The notes under the pieces were generated by a model. That model had not been told where the DNA came from and made no database searches. It was given only the letters and a program-made list of their open reading frames with translations. Positions 42,308-50,137 of a DNA stretch of 64,000 nucleotides are shown piece by piece. The DNA comes from Bacteroidota bacterium (GTDB taxonomy: Bacteria > Bacteroidota > Bacteroidia > Cytophagales > Cyclobacteriaceae). The DNA lies in contig JAEZGH010000013.1 in NCBI GenBank assembly GCA_023417065.1, positions 1 to 64,000 on the forward strand, given 5' to 3'. The translations under genes were made by a program, and so were the position numbers. Every line of letters begins with the position of its first letter. Positions within the stretch are counted from its first letter, which is position 1.

Positions 42308-43253
42308 TGCTGTAAAGTTTTAACGGGTAGATTACAAAATAATAAATCATCAAAATCGCCGACACCCCGATTACCAGCGTCTTCAGGCTCCAGTGCATAA
42401 AAGCATAACGGGTGATAAACGACTCAATAAATGCGGCGAGAATAAAGAACGGCACCAGTCCGATTACAATTTTTAAGCCGCGAAGGGCTCCTTTCTGAAA
42501 CGATACGAGGCGGGAATATGTCTTGGGGAAGATAAGACTGTTGCCCATTTCAAAACCTGCTGCAGCCGCGATCACGATAGAGGTCAACTCAATTGTTCCG
42601 TGGAGCATGATTACCGGAAATGCCTGAGCAAGTTGTTGTTCTTTGTAAAAGAACGTAACAAACGTCCCCACCATCACGCCATTCTGAAAGAGAACAAATC
42701 CACTGAAGATCGATGTGAAGATACCGTAGACAAACACCTTGAACGAGACCATGATGTTATTCCACGCGATACGAAAGAACATGGAAATTTCATCCATACT
42801 CGAATAGATATCCGTGGGGTTTCCTTTGCGAATGTTCTCGAGGGTCAGGTTAACATATCCATCGCCCAGAATCAGGCGAACGAAAGTTTCGTCATAAATC
42901 GTAGAGACCACACCGATTGCGGAAGCTACCATAAAAATCACGAACGCATAAAGGAGTGGCTTCCGCGTTTCATACATCACCTGCGGAAGCTCGTATTTCC
43001 AGAACGCAACAAAGCGGCTGGTCTCCTCGCGTTTATTCTTATAGATGCGAAGATGGACCTTGCTTGCAAGAGAGTTGAGGTATTCGGTGGTACGGCTGTC
43101 AGGGAATTGCGTTCTTGCGAACGCAAGGTCGTCGGTGACTTGAATGAAAAGCTCTGCCAGGCGGTCAGGATGCACTTGTGTCTGGTGTTTCACGACCTTC
43201 TCAAATTCCTGCCAACGGGCTTTGTTTTGCTTTATAAAAGCAGCTTCTTTCAT
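42267..43253 (-). CDS. SpoIIM-family (DUF95) membrane protein
   Basis: 328 residues: a soluble N-terminal helical part (about 1-95, EAAFIKQNKARWQEFEKVV), then five to six membrane helices. The DUF95 pattern is visible in FFRIAWNNIMVSFKVFVYGIF and GVMVGTFVTFFY and especially in VIMLHGTIELTSIVIAAAAGFEMG, where the conserved His-Gly-x-x-Glu sits in a helix. Spore formation is not implied; in non-sporulating Bacteroidota this family occurs next to RDD, DUF4129 and MoxR genes. It follows the dipeptidase gene by 30 bases. Confidence 0.9.
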   Translation of the reverse strand: MKEAAFIKQNKARWQEFEKVVKHQTQVHPDRLAELFIQVTDDLAFARTQFPDSRTTEYLNSLASKVHLRIYKNKREETSRFVAFWKYELPQVMYETRKPLLYAFVIFMVASAIGVVSTIYDETFVRLILGDGYVNLTLENIRKGNPTDIYSSMDEISMFFRIAWNNIMVSFKVFVYGIFTSIFSGFVLFQNGVMVGTFVTFFYKEQQLAQAFPVIMLHGTIELTSIVIAAAAGFEMGNSLIFPKTYSRLVSFQKGALRGLKIVIGLVPFFILAAFIESFITRYAFMHWSLKTLVIGVSAILMIYYFVIYPLKLYSNGDSGGDHPATRA

Positions 43254-43283
43254 GTCAGGTCAGGTATATCGAACGATTACCGA

Positions 43284-44522
43284 TTATTGCGCGGCGGCCA
43301 GTTCGATTACTTTATTCCAAACCCGGAAGACGTTTCCTGAACAAATTTTCTCGATCTGATCGGCTGTATATCCGCGTTTCAATAATACGAAAATTAAATT
43401 TGGATATTGCGACACATCCTTCAATCCCACAGGAAGACTGTCGCCCACACCATCGAAATCCGAGCCTATGCCAACGTGGTCAATCCCAACGAGGTTTACC
43501 ACGTGGTCGATGTGATCGGCAACACGCTCAACGTCTGAATACAGGGTTTTGTGATCCTTAACAAACTGATCAATGATAGGCTGAGCCGCCTCGTCGCGGG
43601 ATGAGTACCCTTTAGCTTTAAGGACGTTTTCAAGCGAGTCAAGCAGTTTGGTATTTGTTCTCGCAACGGAGTCGATAAACGACGCACCAAAGTTAATCTG
43701 GATAACACCTCCTTTTTCTGCAAGGCGGCGAATCATGTCATCGCTCATATTCCGTTGGAAGCCGGGGGTAAATTTCCGGCAGGAAGAATGCGAGGCAATG
43801 ACCGGAGCTTTGGAAACCCTGATTACGTCATAAAACGTGCTGTCAGAAACATGCGAGATGTCGACCATCATGCCCAGGCGGTTCATTTCTTTGACAACCT
43901 CTTCGCCAAAAGGACTTAAACCACTCCAGGTGTTCAGGGTATCATAGGAAGAATCACAAATCTGATTGTCTTTGCTATGGGTGAGCGTAATGTAACGGAT
44001 TCCGCGATTGAAAAAGTACTCCACGTTGCGTATATCGTTACCGATAGGCGCGCCGTTTTCCATTCCCATAGGAAGGGACATTTTGCCTGCAGCTGTATTC
44101 TCAATTATTTCCTGCGGAGTATTGGCGAGTGCAAATTTATCGGGATGGAGTGCTGTTATTCCCGTCACCATATTGATCAGTGAGTCGGCGAGTACTTTAC
44201 CCATATCTGGTTTCAACTGCTCACGCGAAGGAATATAGATTGCCATAAAGGGGGCATCAAGACCACCTATACGCGCGCGTTCATAATCAAAATCCCCTTC
44301 GTCGGACTTTATCGGTATTTGAAGAAACTCCCGCTCCAAACGGAAGTTTTTTACTTTCAAACGGTATGGCAGGTCAACGTGGCCATCGGTGAGAATGAAA
44401 CGCTGCGCCAGTGACTGGGCCTCGGCCATCAACGCCTCGTCGGAGGTGCTAGCAGCTTTTTTTTCAGTCTGACATGAAACGGCGATCAGGCAAATCAAGG
44501 GGAGTATTCGAAAAAAATACAT
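43284..44522 (-). CDS. Membrane dipeptidase-like lipoprotein (peptidase M19)
   Basis: Lipoprotein: signal peptide with lipobox IAVSC near residue 17. The M19 zinc dipeptidase fold follows, with TDGHVDLP (the DGHxD metal motif, Asp conserved), the bridging Glu in MGMENGAP, HSSCRKFTPGFQRN and IGSDFDGVG. 412 residues. It would hydrolyse short peptides in the periplasm or at the surface, possibly D-amino-acid-containing wall peptides. It is the first gene of the minus-strand operon that continues into SpoIIM, DUF4129, DUF4350, MoxR and DUF58. A TAGTTTTA box about 35 bases upstream with TTTG 16 bases further is a partial promoter match. Confidence 0.93.
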   Translation of the reverse strand: MYFFRILPLICLIAVSCQTEKKAASTSDEALMAEAQSLAQRFILTDGHVDLPYRLKVKNFRLEREFLQIPIKSDEGDFDYERARIGGLDAPFMAIYIPSREQLKPDMGKVLADSLINMVTGITALHPDKFALANTPQEIIENTAAGKMSLPMGMENGAPIGNDIRNVEYFFNRGIRYITLTHSKDNQICDSSYDTLNTWSGLSPFGEEVVKEMNRLGMMVDISHVSDSTFYDVIRVSKAPVIASHSSCRKFTPGFQRNMSDDMIRRLAEKGGVIQINFGASFIDSVARTNTKLLDSLENVLKAKGYSSRDEAAQPIIDQFVKDHKTLYSDVERVADHIDHVVNLVGIDHVGIGSDFDGVGDSLPVGLKDVSQYPNLIFVLLKRGYTADQIEKICSGNVFRVWNKVIELAAAQ

Positions 44523-44594
44523 CAGGTAAACCTTTTAGGAAATTTTGGATACTTTTAAAACTATAAATTGAAAGTTGCACAAAAAGACAGGTTG

Positions 44595-45311
44595 ATGCAA
44601 ACCATTCGTGTAGAGACAACGCAAAACGTTTATATCCACTATCCCCTGGCGAGTCTTGGCGAACGCATTGTGGCGTATCTTCTCGATCAGGTCATCCTGT
44701 TGATTTACGCTATCGCGATGGTCGCGTTGCTGATAAAACTTGATATCCGTTCTGTCTGGATACCGGTAGTTACACTCGGCGTGCCCTATTTCCTTTATTC
44801 ACAGGTTTGCGAACTGCTAATGAACGGTCAGACTCCCGGAAAAATGGCAATGAAAATTCAGGTAGTACGCCTCGATGGAACACCTGCTACACTTGGCGAT
44901 TACATCATCCGGTGTCTCTTTCAGCTAGTGGATTTTCACATCAGCAGTGGCGCGATAGCCATGATCGCAATCGCTGCCGGTAACAAAGGTCAGCGCCTGG
45001 GCGACATCGCCGCCGGAACTGCGGTAGTGAAACTTAAAAAAGAAAGCGAGGTATCGTCGGATGAGTTATTTGTTGTTCCAGACACCGAATATGTTCCGGT
45101 ATTCCGGGAAGTTGTCAACCTGAGTTCGCGCGATATCGAGATCATCCAGCAGGCCCTGGAGGTCAACCGGAATCACGGCAATAACCGTCCTGTACTTTTA
45201 CTCGCGGAAAAGATCAAGAGCGTGCTCGGCGTAGAAAGTGACCTGCCTCCGGTGAAGTTTCTTTACACCGTGGTCAAAGACTTCAACCATCTTACAGCAA
45301 CACCTGCGTGA
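44595..45311 (+). CDS. RDD-family membrane protein
   Basis: About 238 residues. It opens IRVETTQNVYIHYPLASLGERIVAYLLDQ, the RDD signature region (Arg in LGERIVAYLLD), and has helices at about 25-50, 55-75 and 115-135, with the typical GQTPGKMAMKIQVVRLDGTPATLGDYIIRCL and GQRLGDIAAGTAVV. A C-terminal cytoplasmic helical tail follows. I start at ATG 44595; a TTG at 44568 opens the frame but is less likely. It is divergent from the dipeptidase-SpoIIM-MoxR operon, which fits the usual clustering of RDD with SpoIIM. Function is unknown; ion or solute transport has been proposed for the family. Confidence 0.92.
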   Translation: MQTIRVETTQNVYIHYPLASLGERIVAYLLDQVILLIYAIAMVALLIKLDIRSVWIPVVTLGVPYFLYSQVCELLMNGQTPGKMAMKIQVVRLDGTPATLGDYIIRCLFQLVDFHISSGAIAMIAIAAGNKGQRLGDIAAGTAVVKLKKESEVSSDELFVVPDTEYVPVFREVVNLSSRDIEIIQQALEVNRNHGNNRPVLLLAEKIKSVLGVESDLPPVKFLYTVVKDFNHLTATPA

Positions 45312-45550
45312 GCGCCGAACTTACGGAATATACGAGAGCCCAACTGGCGCTCAGGAACGGGCAGGACAGGCCAGAAATCTGGGTTGCCCTCCGCGGGATT
45401 ATCTACGACGTCTCCCGATCCCGGTTATGGCTGAAAGGCAAGCATTATGAGCACTGGGCAGGTCAGGATCTGACCGATGAGCTGAAAGACGCTCCCCACA
45501 CCGAATTTGTGTTTGACAAATTCGAGCCGGTGGGTCGGTTGAAGGCCTGA
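45308..45550 (+). CDS. Small cytochrome-b5-like haem/steroid-binding domain protein
   Basis: 80 residues, a single domain of the cytochrome-b5-like family: ELTEYTRAQLALRNGQ, IWVALRGIIYDVSRS, then the short prokaryotic form with HYEHWAGQDLTDELKDAPHTE in place of the HPGG loop. Candidate haem or ligand residues are the two His of HYEH and the later APH. It starts at GTG 45308, overlapping the RDD stop by 4 bases (GTGA), so it is translationally coupled to RDD. No signal or anchor, hence cytoplasmic. Haem binding is inferred from family; some relatives bind other ligands. Confidence 0.88.
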   Translation: MSAELTEYTRAQLALRNGQDRPEIWVALRGIIYDVSRSRLWLKGKHYEHWAGQDLTDELKDAPHTEFVFDKFEPVGRLKA

Positions 45551-45621
45551 TGATGGAAAATATTCCTGATGTGTGCGCACACATTTATCGAATTGTTATT
45601 TTATTGTTCCTTCAGGAAATG

Positions 45622-45629
45622 TAGCTTTG
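45622..45629 (+). promoter_or_regulatory. -7 box of the sugar kinase-murQ unit
   Basis: TAGCTTTG matches TAnnTTTG, about 38 bases upstream of ATG 45668. A TTG lies 15 bases upstream, slightly short for a -33 box. Confidence 0.6.
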
Positions 45630-45667
45630 CTTCCGTTAAAAGGAGTAATACAATTAGCTGACCTACC

Positions 45668-46513
45668 ATGATTTTAATTGCCGACAGCGGTGGCTCCAAG
45701 ATCGATTGGAGACTTATTGACAACGACGGGAAAATCTCCCAGGCAAGTGCACCCGGATTCAATCCGTATTACCAACCCATCGGCGACCTGAAGCAGACCG
45801 TAGTCCAGTCACTCCTTCCTCTCGTCCAAGAACCCGTCTCTCAGATTTTCTTTTATGGTGCCGGCGTTTCGTCTGAGAAAAACCAGCTTGCCATAAAAAC
45901 CGCGTTTCTGGAATTCTTTCCCGACGCCGAAATCGAGATTGGCTGGGACCTTCTTGCAGCGGCACGTGCACTATGTGGCCACGAGCCCGGTATTGCCTGT
46001 ATCATGGGAACAGGCTCAAATTCCTGTCTGTACGATGGCCGGAATATAACAGATAACGTCGCCAACCTGGGCTGGATCCTTGCCGATGAGGGGTCAGGCG
46101 CATATATGGGCAAAATTCTATTGGTGGATTATCTCCGCAAGAAGTTGCCGCCCACTCTTGCCGACAGCTTTCACGCACGCTATCCATTCTCCCGGGAGGA
46201 ATTCCTTGAAAAGGTTTACCAGCAGGAAAAGCCAAGCGCCTTTCTCGGAAGCTTCACCCGGTTTATTTATGATCACCTGAAAGAACCTTATTGCTATAAC
46301 CTCGTAGCGGGAAGCTTTGCAGAATTCTACGAAAACAACGTAATGAAATACGCAGGATATAAAGATCTGAAGGTGCACTTCACCGGATCGGTCGCTTATC
46401 ACTTCAGCAGTATTCTGCGTCAGGTTGCCAATGATAAAGGCATAACTGTAAAAAATATTCTTGAAGGGCCTATCGCAGGGCTTACCTTATACCATCAAAA
46501 CAAAGTTGCGTGA
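45668..46513 (+). CDS. murK: BadF/BadG-type sugar kinase, probable MurNAc/GlcNAc kinase
   Basis: ASKHA-fold ATPase (281 aa): phosphate-1 ILIADSGGSKIDWRLI at the N-terminus, GAGVSSEKN, phosphate-2 region CIMGTGSNSCLYDG, LADEGSGAYMG, and the late adenosine motif VHFTGSVAYHF. This is the N-acetylglucosamine kinase group of the BadF/BadG/BcrA/BcrD family. It overlaps murQ by 4 bases. Characterised bacterial MurK enzymes of this family sit next to murQ and phosphorylate N-acetylmuramate and N-acetylglucosamine, so that role is likely. The kinase family is secure; the murK name is an inference from context. Confidence 0.85.
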   Translation: MILIADSGGSKIDWRLIDNDGKISQASAPGFNPYYQPIGDLKQTVVQSLLPLVQEPVSQIFFYGAGVSSEKNQLAIKTAFLEFFPDAEIEIGWDLLAAARALCGHEPGIACIMGTGSNSCLYDGRNITDNVANLGWILADEGSGAYMGKILLVDYLRKKLPPTLADSFHARYPFSREEFLEKVYQQEKPSAFLGSFTRFIYDHLKEPYCYNLVAGSFAEFYENNVMKYAGYKDLKVHFTGSVAYHFSSILRQVANDKGITVKNILEGPIAGLTLYHQNKVA

Positions 46514-47337
46514 ACACAACGGAATCCACCTCCCATTACGAACACCTGGAAAATATGTCGGTTCGCGAGCTGTTGACAAACATCAACCGCGAGGATCAGA
46601 CTGTTCCTGCAGCCATTGCCCGCGTTATTCCGGCTATCGAATCACTCGTTGAGCAGATTGTTTCTAAGATGAGCGGTGGGGGAAGATTGTTCTACATTGG
46701 CGCTGGAACCAGCGGAAGATTAGGAATCGTCGATGCCTCCGAAATTCCACCCACGTACGGTATGCCTCAGGGCAAAGTAATCGGCATTATTGCCGGTGGC
46801 GACGCAGCCATCAGGAAAGCTGTTGAGCATGCAGAAGATGATCCCGAACAAGCGTGGAAAGATCTTGAAGCATTCAGCATCAATCAGCAAGATGTGCTTA
46901 TCGGCATCGCTGCCTCAGGCAGAACGCCTTACGTAATCGGAGGGCTGAAAAAAGCCCGCGAAGCAGGCATAATAACGGGCTGCATCACATGTAATTCAGG
47001 CACGGCACTGGCTGCCAATGCAGATTTCCCCGTCGAAGTTGTGGTAGGCCCCGAATTTGTAACAGGTAGTACCCGAATGAAGGCCGGAACGGCACAAAAG
47101 CTGGTTCTTAACATGATCTCTACCACAACAATGATTAAGCTGGGAAGAGTAAAAGGCAATAAAATGGTCGATATGCAGCTTACCAACAACAAGCTCATCG
47201 ACCGGGGTACTCGCATGATCATGGAAGAACTTGATGTAGATGTCGCCGAAGCGGAGAACCTTCTCAAACAATACGGCTCAGTAAGAAATGCCGTAGAAAG
47301 CCGCAGAAGCAATGCACCAGATCGAACCATACCATAA
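46510..47337 (+). CDS. murQ: N-acetylmuramic acid 6-phosphate etherase
   Basis: Cleaves the lactyl ether of MurNAc-6-phosphate to GlcNAc-6-phosphate and D-lactate in peptidoglycan recycling. SIS-domain protein: FYIGAGTSGRLGIVDASEIPPTYG (about residues 61-84), catalytic Glu in DASEIPP, IAASGRTPYVIGGL, and TGSTRMKAGTAQKLVLNMISTTTMIKLG. 275 residues, normal. It starts at GTG 46510 overlapping the kinase stop. Its last 26 bases overlap the next gene in another frame. Confidence 0.96.
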   Translation: MNTTESTSHYEHLENMSVRELLTNINREDQTVPAAIARVIPAIESLVEQIVSKMSGGGRLFYIGAGTSGRLGIVDASEIPPTYGMPQGKVIGIIAGGDAAIRKAVEHAEDDPEQAWKDLEAFSINQQDVLIGIAASGRTPYVIGGLKKAREAGIITGCITCNSGTALAANADFPVEVVVGPEFVTGSTRMKAGTAQKLVLNMISTTTMIKLGRVKGNKMVDMQLTNNKLIDRGTRMIMEELDVDVAEAENLLKQYGSVRNAVESRRSNAPDRTIP

Positions 47338-47878
47338 CTGGCTCAAATATTACGACTCATCACTCGATGACCGCCTGCCGTTCTATGGCAAGGAATACAA
47401 CTACGACATCTACTCAGAAACAATTTACGGTTACTATATCGATCCCGCGTGGGATGCATTTGGATCTGAAACGCTCTATGCAAAGGTGCTGTACACCGAC
47501 TACCATCTGGGTTTTACAGTCATTGAGCTGATCGGGGAATGGAATGATGCGATTAACAACGACATCATGACCTTCAAACGCAACCTGATTGAATTCTTTT
47601 TGAAAGAAGGCATCACTAAGTTCATTCTCATTGGCGAAAATATTCTGAACTTCCACGGCTCCGACGATTCATACTACGAAGAATGGTTTGAAGAAGTGGA
47701 AGATGGCTGGATAGCCGCCGTGTCTTTTCCTGAATTTGTTCAGCAGGAGATGCAGAAATTCAACATTGATTCTTATGTAGTGATGGGAGGAACGTTGCAA
47801 ATCGATCGTTGGCGAACCATGACGCCCCTGAACTTCTTCGATCTCGTGAACGGGTTAATTCAGAGGAGACTTAACTGA
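47312..47878 (+). CDS. Unknown protein overlapping the end of murQ
   Basis: 188 residues, no recognised family. Rich in Tyr, Asp, Glu and Trp (SETIYGYYIDPAWDAFGSETLYAKVLYTDYHLGFTVIELIG), with predicted alternating strands and helices, no signal, no Cys motif and no membrane segment. It begins at ATG 47312 inside murQ and converges on the SprT-like gene with a 19-base 3' overlap. The coupled start makes it part of the kinase-murQ unit, so a link to amino-sugar metabolism or a cytosolic accessory role is possible but unproven. Confidence 0.82.
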   Translation: MHQIEPYHNWLKYYDSSLDDRLPFYGKEYNYDIYSETIYGYYIDPAWDAFGSETLYAKVLYTDYHLGFTVIELIGEWNDAINNDIMTFKRNLIEFFLKEGITKFILIGENILNFHGSDDSYYEEWFEEVEDGWIAAVSFPEFVQQEMQKFNIDSYVVMGGTLQIDRWRTMTPLNFFDLVNGLIQRRLN

Positions 47879-48486
47879 ACATTATTCACCACTGCATCCG
47901 CCGGAACGAGATAACTTCGCCGGGATTTCAATTCAACGCATAACACCCGCGTTCTCTTCAGCTTGCCCTTTTTGAAATAGCGCTTATGAAACTGAAAAAT
48001 GCTTCCCTCCGGAAGCTGATCCAGGGTAATATATGCCGCCGCATTTTTGTCAAACTTCCGGAACGCTTCAATCAGTTTTGTGTCGGCGTATGAACTGGCT
48101 TTGGGGTTGATCATGTGTCGCCTGAGTTCATGGAGTATCGCCTCCGGGAAAACAGCCTCCCAAAGCACGGGAATCATCAGATCGGTGAAGGTGGTTTTCC
48201 ATTCGTCGCCGTGGGGATCAACGCGATTGCCGTGTTTCAGATATACGTGCAGGTGCGCAACCTCATGGATATACGTCTGAAGAAAAAGGTAGGGATTCAG
48301 ATCATTGTTGAGCGTAATCCGCGGACGGTGTTTGCTGCCTTTGCTGGTGAAGTCACCAACTTTGGTGCTTCTGCTTTTGGTAACCTTGAGTTCGAACGGG
48401 CTTTGCTGCCAAAGTTGAAAGCAATATTCCACCGCTGCAGGCGGAACATGCGTTTCAAGGATCTTCTGAACAGATGCCGGGGTCAT
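47860..48486 (-). CDS. SprT-like zinc metalloprotein
   Basis: 208 residues. The SprT-like zinc motif is TYIHEVAHLHVYLKHG (His74, Glu75, His78) with a third ligand in RVDPHGDEW (His92). Positions after residue 140 (a basic, aromatic region FQFHKRYFKKGKLKRTRV) may form the zinc-ribbon-like C-terminal part, though no Cys quartet is present. SprT/Spartan relatives process DNA-protein crosslinks, but bacterial SprT roles are poorly known. It converges with the gene on the plus strand. Confidence 0.88.
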   Translation of the reverse strand: MTPASVQKILETHVPPAAVEYCFQLWQQSPFELKVTKSRSTKVGDFTSKGSKHRPRITLNNDLNPYLFLQTYIHEVAHLHVYLKHGNRVDPHGDEWKTTFTDLMIPVLWEAVFPEAILHELRRHMINPKASSYADTKLIEAFRKFDKNAAAYITLDQLPEGSIFQFHKRYFKKGKLKRTRVLCVELKSRRSYLVPADAVVNNVQLSLL

Positions 48487-48488
48487 AT

Positions 48489-48515
48489 AAAAAAAAGGCT
48501 TTAGAATCTAAAGCC
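48489..48515 (-). terminator. Terminator of the small lipoprotein gene
   Basis: Palindrome GGCTTTAGA (48497-48505), centre A, TCTAAAGCC (48507-48515). On the minus strand it is followed by eight T (48489-48496). It lies just upstream of the SprT-like ATG at 48486. Confidence 0.87.
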
Positions 48516-48539
48516 TTCTCCATTGTTTCAATCTTTCTG

Positions 48540-48728
48540 TTAATACTGAACAGTATCGGCTTCAGGTGTTGATGTCTCAAGCGTGTCGGCTGAAACTTCC
48601 TCCTGCTCATACACAGGAGCCTCTTCCGCTGCCGGAGTTTCAGACGCGCTGCTATCTGAGCTTTGGCCACAAGATACAATAGCCACCGCAAATGTGGCTA
48701 CAGCCATAAACGAAATTATTTTTTTCAT
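48540..48728 (-). CDS. Small acidic lipoprotein
   Basis: 62 residues from ATG 48728 (MKKIISFMAVATFAVAIVSCG): a classical lipoprotein signal with lipobox IVSC, then a Ser/Glu/Ala-rich acidic tail ending EADTVQY with no folded domain. An upstream ATG at 48752 is excluded because a -7 box sits there. Own promoter and own terminator, so monocistronic. Function unknown; small secreted acidic lipoproteins of this kind are common in Bacteroidota. Confidence 0.82.
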   Translation of the reverse strand: MKKIISFMAVATFAVAIVSCGQSSDSSASETPAAEEAPVYEQEEVSADTLETSTPEADTVQY

Positions 48729-48749
48729 AGTTAAGTGTTTTTGGTTGGC

Positions 48750-48757
48750 CAAATATA
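48750..48757 (-). promoter_or_regulatory. -7 box of the small lipoprotein
   Basis: TATATTTG on the minus strand matches TAnnTTTG, about 22 bases upstream of ATG 48728. No TTTG at -33. Confidence 0.6.
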
Positions 48758-48796
48758 GCCAAGCCTCCGGCGGATGGTGTACCCGCGCCCTGTGAA

Positions 48797-50107
48797 CTAC
48801 TTTTTTCGGAAGATCAATCGCACAGGAACTCCTTCAAAGGTAAAATGCTCTCTCAGTTTATTTTCAAGGAATCGCTCATACGAGCCCTGAATGTACTGCG
48901 GAAGATTGCAGAAAAAGGCAAACGAAGGAAATCTGGCAGTTACCTGTGTGATGTACTTAATCTGAATGTGTTTACCCTTCATCGAAGGAGGCGGGTAATG
49001 TTCAATTTCCCGCAACATTATATCATTAAGCTGCGATGTCGGGATTTTTTTGGTTTTGTTTCCGTAAACCTCCACCGCTTTTTCCATCACCTGGAAAATC
49101 CTTTGTTTGTTCAGCACTGATGCAAAGATCACAGGGATGTAATCGATAGGAGCTATTTTCTCCATAATCTGCTTGCGATACTTGTCGGCAGTCTTTGAAT
49201 CCTTCTCAACAAGATCCCACTTGTTTACCATGATGACCATTCCCTTGCCCTGGCGCTGAGCCAGACTGATCAGGTTTACGTCCTGGGATTCGACGCCCCT
49301 TTCAGCATCGATCACAATAATACATACATCGCTTTCTTCCAGCGCGCGCAGTGATCTCAGCACAGAGTAAAACTCTACGTCATCTTTTACCTTTCCCTTC
49401 TTTCTTACACCGGCCGTGTCAATCAGAATGAAATTCTTGCCAAACATCTTGTAGTAGGAGTGAATGGCGTCGCGGGTTGTACCGGCTTCATCCGTGACAA
49501 TACTTCGTTCCGTTCCCAGCAGGGAGTTAAGAAACGATGACTTTCCAACGTTAGGCCTACCCACAATTGCAATTCTCGGGATACCTGCATCCGGATCTTC
49601 CTGTCCTTCTGACGGGAAAACCTGAATTACTGCATCGAGCAACTCACCCGTGCCGCTTCCATTCTCCGCGCTAACCGGGAAAATCTCGGCGTCAAGTCCC
49701 AGACCATAGAACTCATTGCTCATGATTGACTTATCCGGTGTGTCTGTCTTGTTGGCGGCGATAAAGACAGGTTTTTTAGAAATGCGGAGCACGTTTGCAA
49801 ATTCCTTGTCGAAGCCAGTAAGTCCATCGCGAATATCAACCATGAATATCACAGCTGATGCCTCGTCGATGGCAAGCTTCACCTGCTTCCGGATTTCTGA
49901 TTCAAACTTATCTTCCGAACCGGTAACGTATCCACCTGTGTCGATCACTGTGAAAAACTTTCCGCACCACTCGGCGTAGCCATAGTGGCGGTCGCGCGTA
50001 ACGCCAGGCATGTCATCCATGATTGCCTGTCTCTTCTCGATCAGTCGATTGAACAGGGTGGATTTACCCACGTTAGGCCGTCCTACGATTGCAACTATGT
50101 TAGCCAT
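48797..50107 (-). CDS. der: GTPase Der (EngA), double G-domain
   Basis: Essential ribosome-assembly GTPase acting on the 50S subunit. Two tandem G domains: G1 VGRPNVGKSTLFN at residues 7-19 with DTGG and NKTD, and a second G1 VGRPNVGKSSFLN near 180 with DTAGVRKKG and NKWD. The C-terminal KH-like domain (about 355-436) ends VPVRLIFRKK. 436 residues, normal. It is 30 bases downstream of era, so the two GTPases are probably cotranscribed. Confidence 0.97.
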   Translation of the reverse strand: MANIVAIVGRPNVGKSTLFNRLIEKRQAIMDDMPGVTRDRHYGYAEWCGKFFTVIDTGGYVTGSEDKFESEIRKQVKLAIDEASAVIFMVDIRDGLTGFDKEFANVLRISKKPVFIAANKTDTPDKSIMSNEFYGLGLDAEIFPVSAENGSGTGELLDAVIQVFPSEGQEDPDAGIPRIAIVGRPNVGKSSFLNSLLGTERSIVTDEAGTTRDAIHSYYKMFGKNFILIDTAGVRKKGKVKDDVEFYSVLRSLRALEESDVCIIVIDAERGVESQDVNLISLAQRQGKGMVIMVNKWDLVEKDSKTADKYRKQIMEKIAPIDYIPVIFASVLNKQRIFQVMEKAVEVYGNKTKKIPTSQLNDIMLREIEHYPPPSMKGKHIQIKYITQVTARFPSFAFFCNLPQYIQGSYERFLENKLREHFTFEGVPVRLIFRKK

Positions 50108-50137
50108 TTACTTATTCAATTTCATTAATTACTAGTA

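Noticed and set aside
42267..43253. SpoIIM gene taken as evidence of sporulation
   Set aside because: The DUF95 family is widespread in non-spore-forming bacteria, and no other sporulation genes are present.
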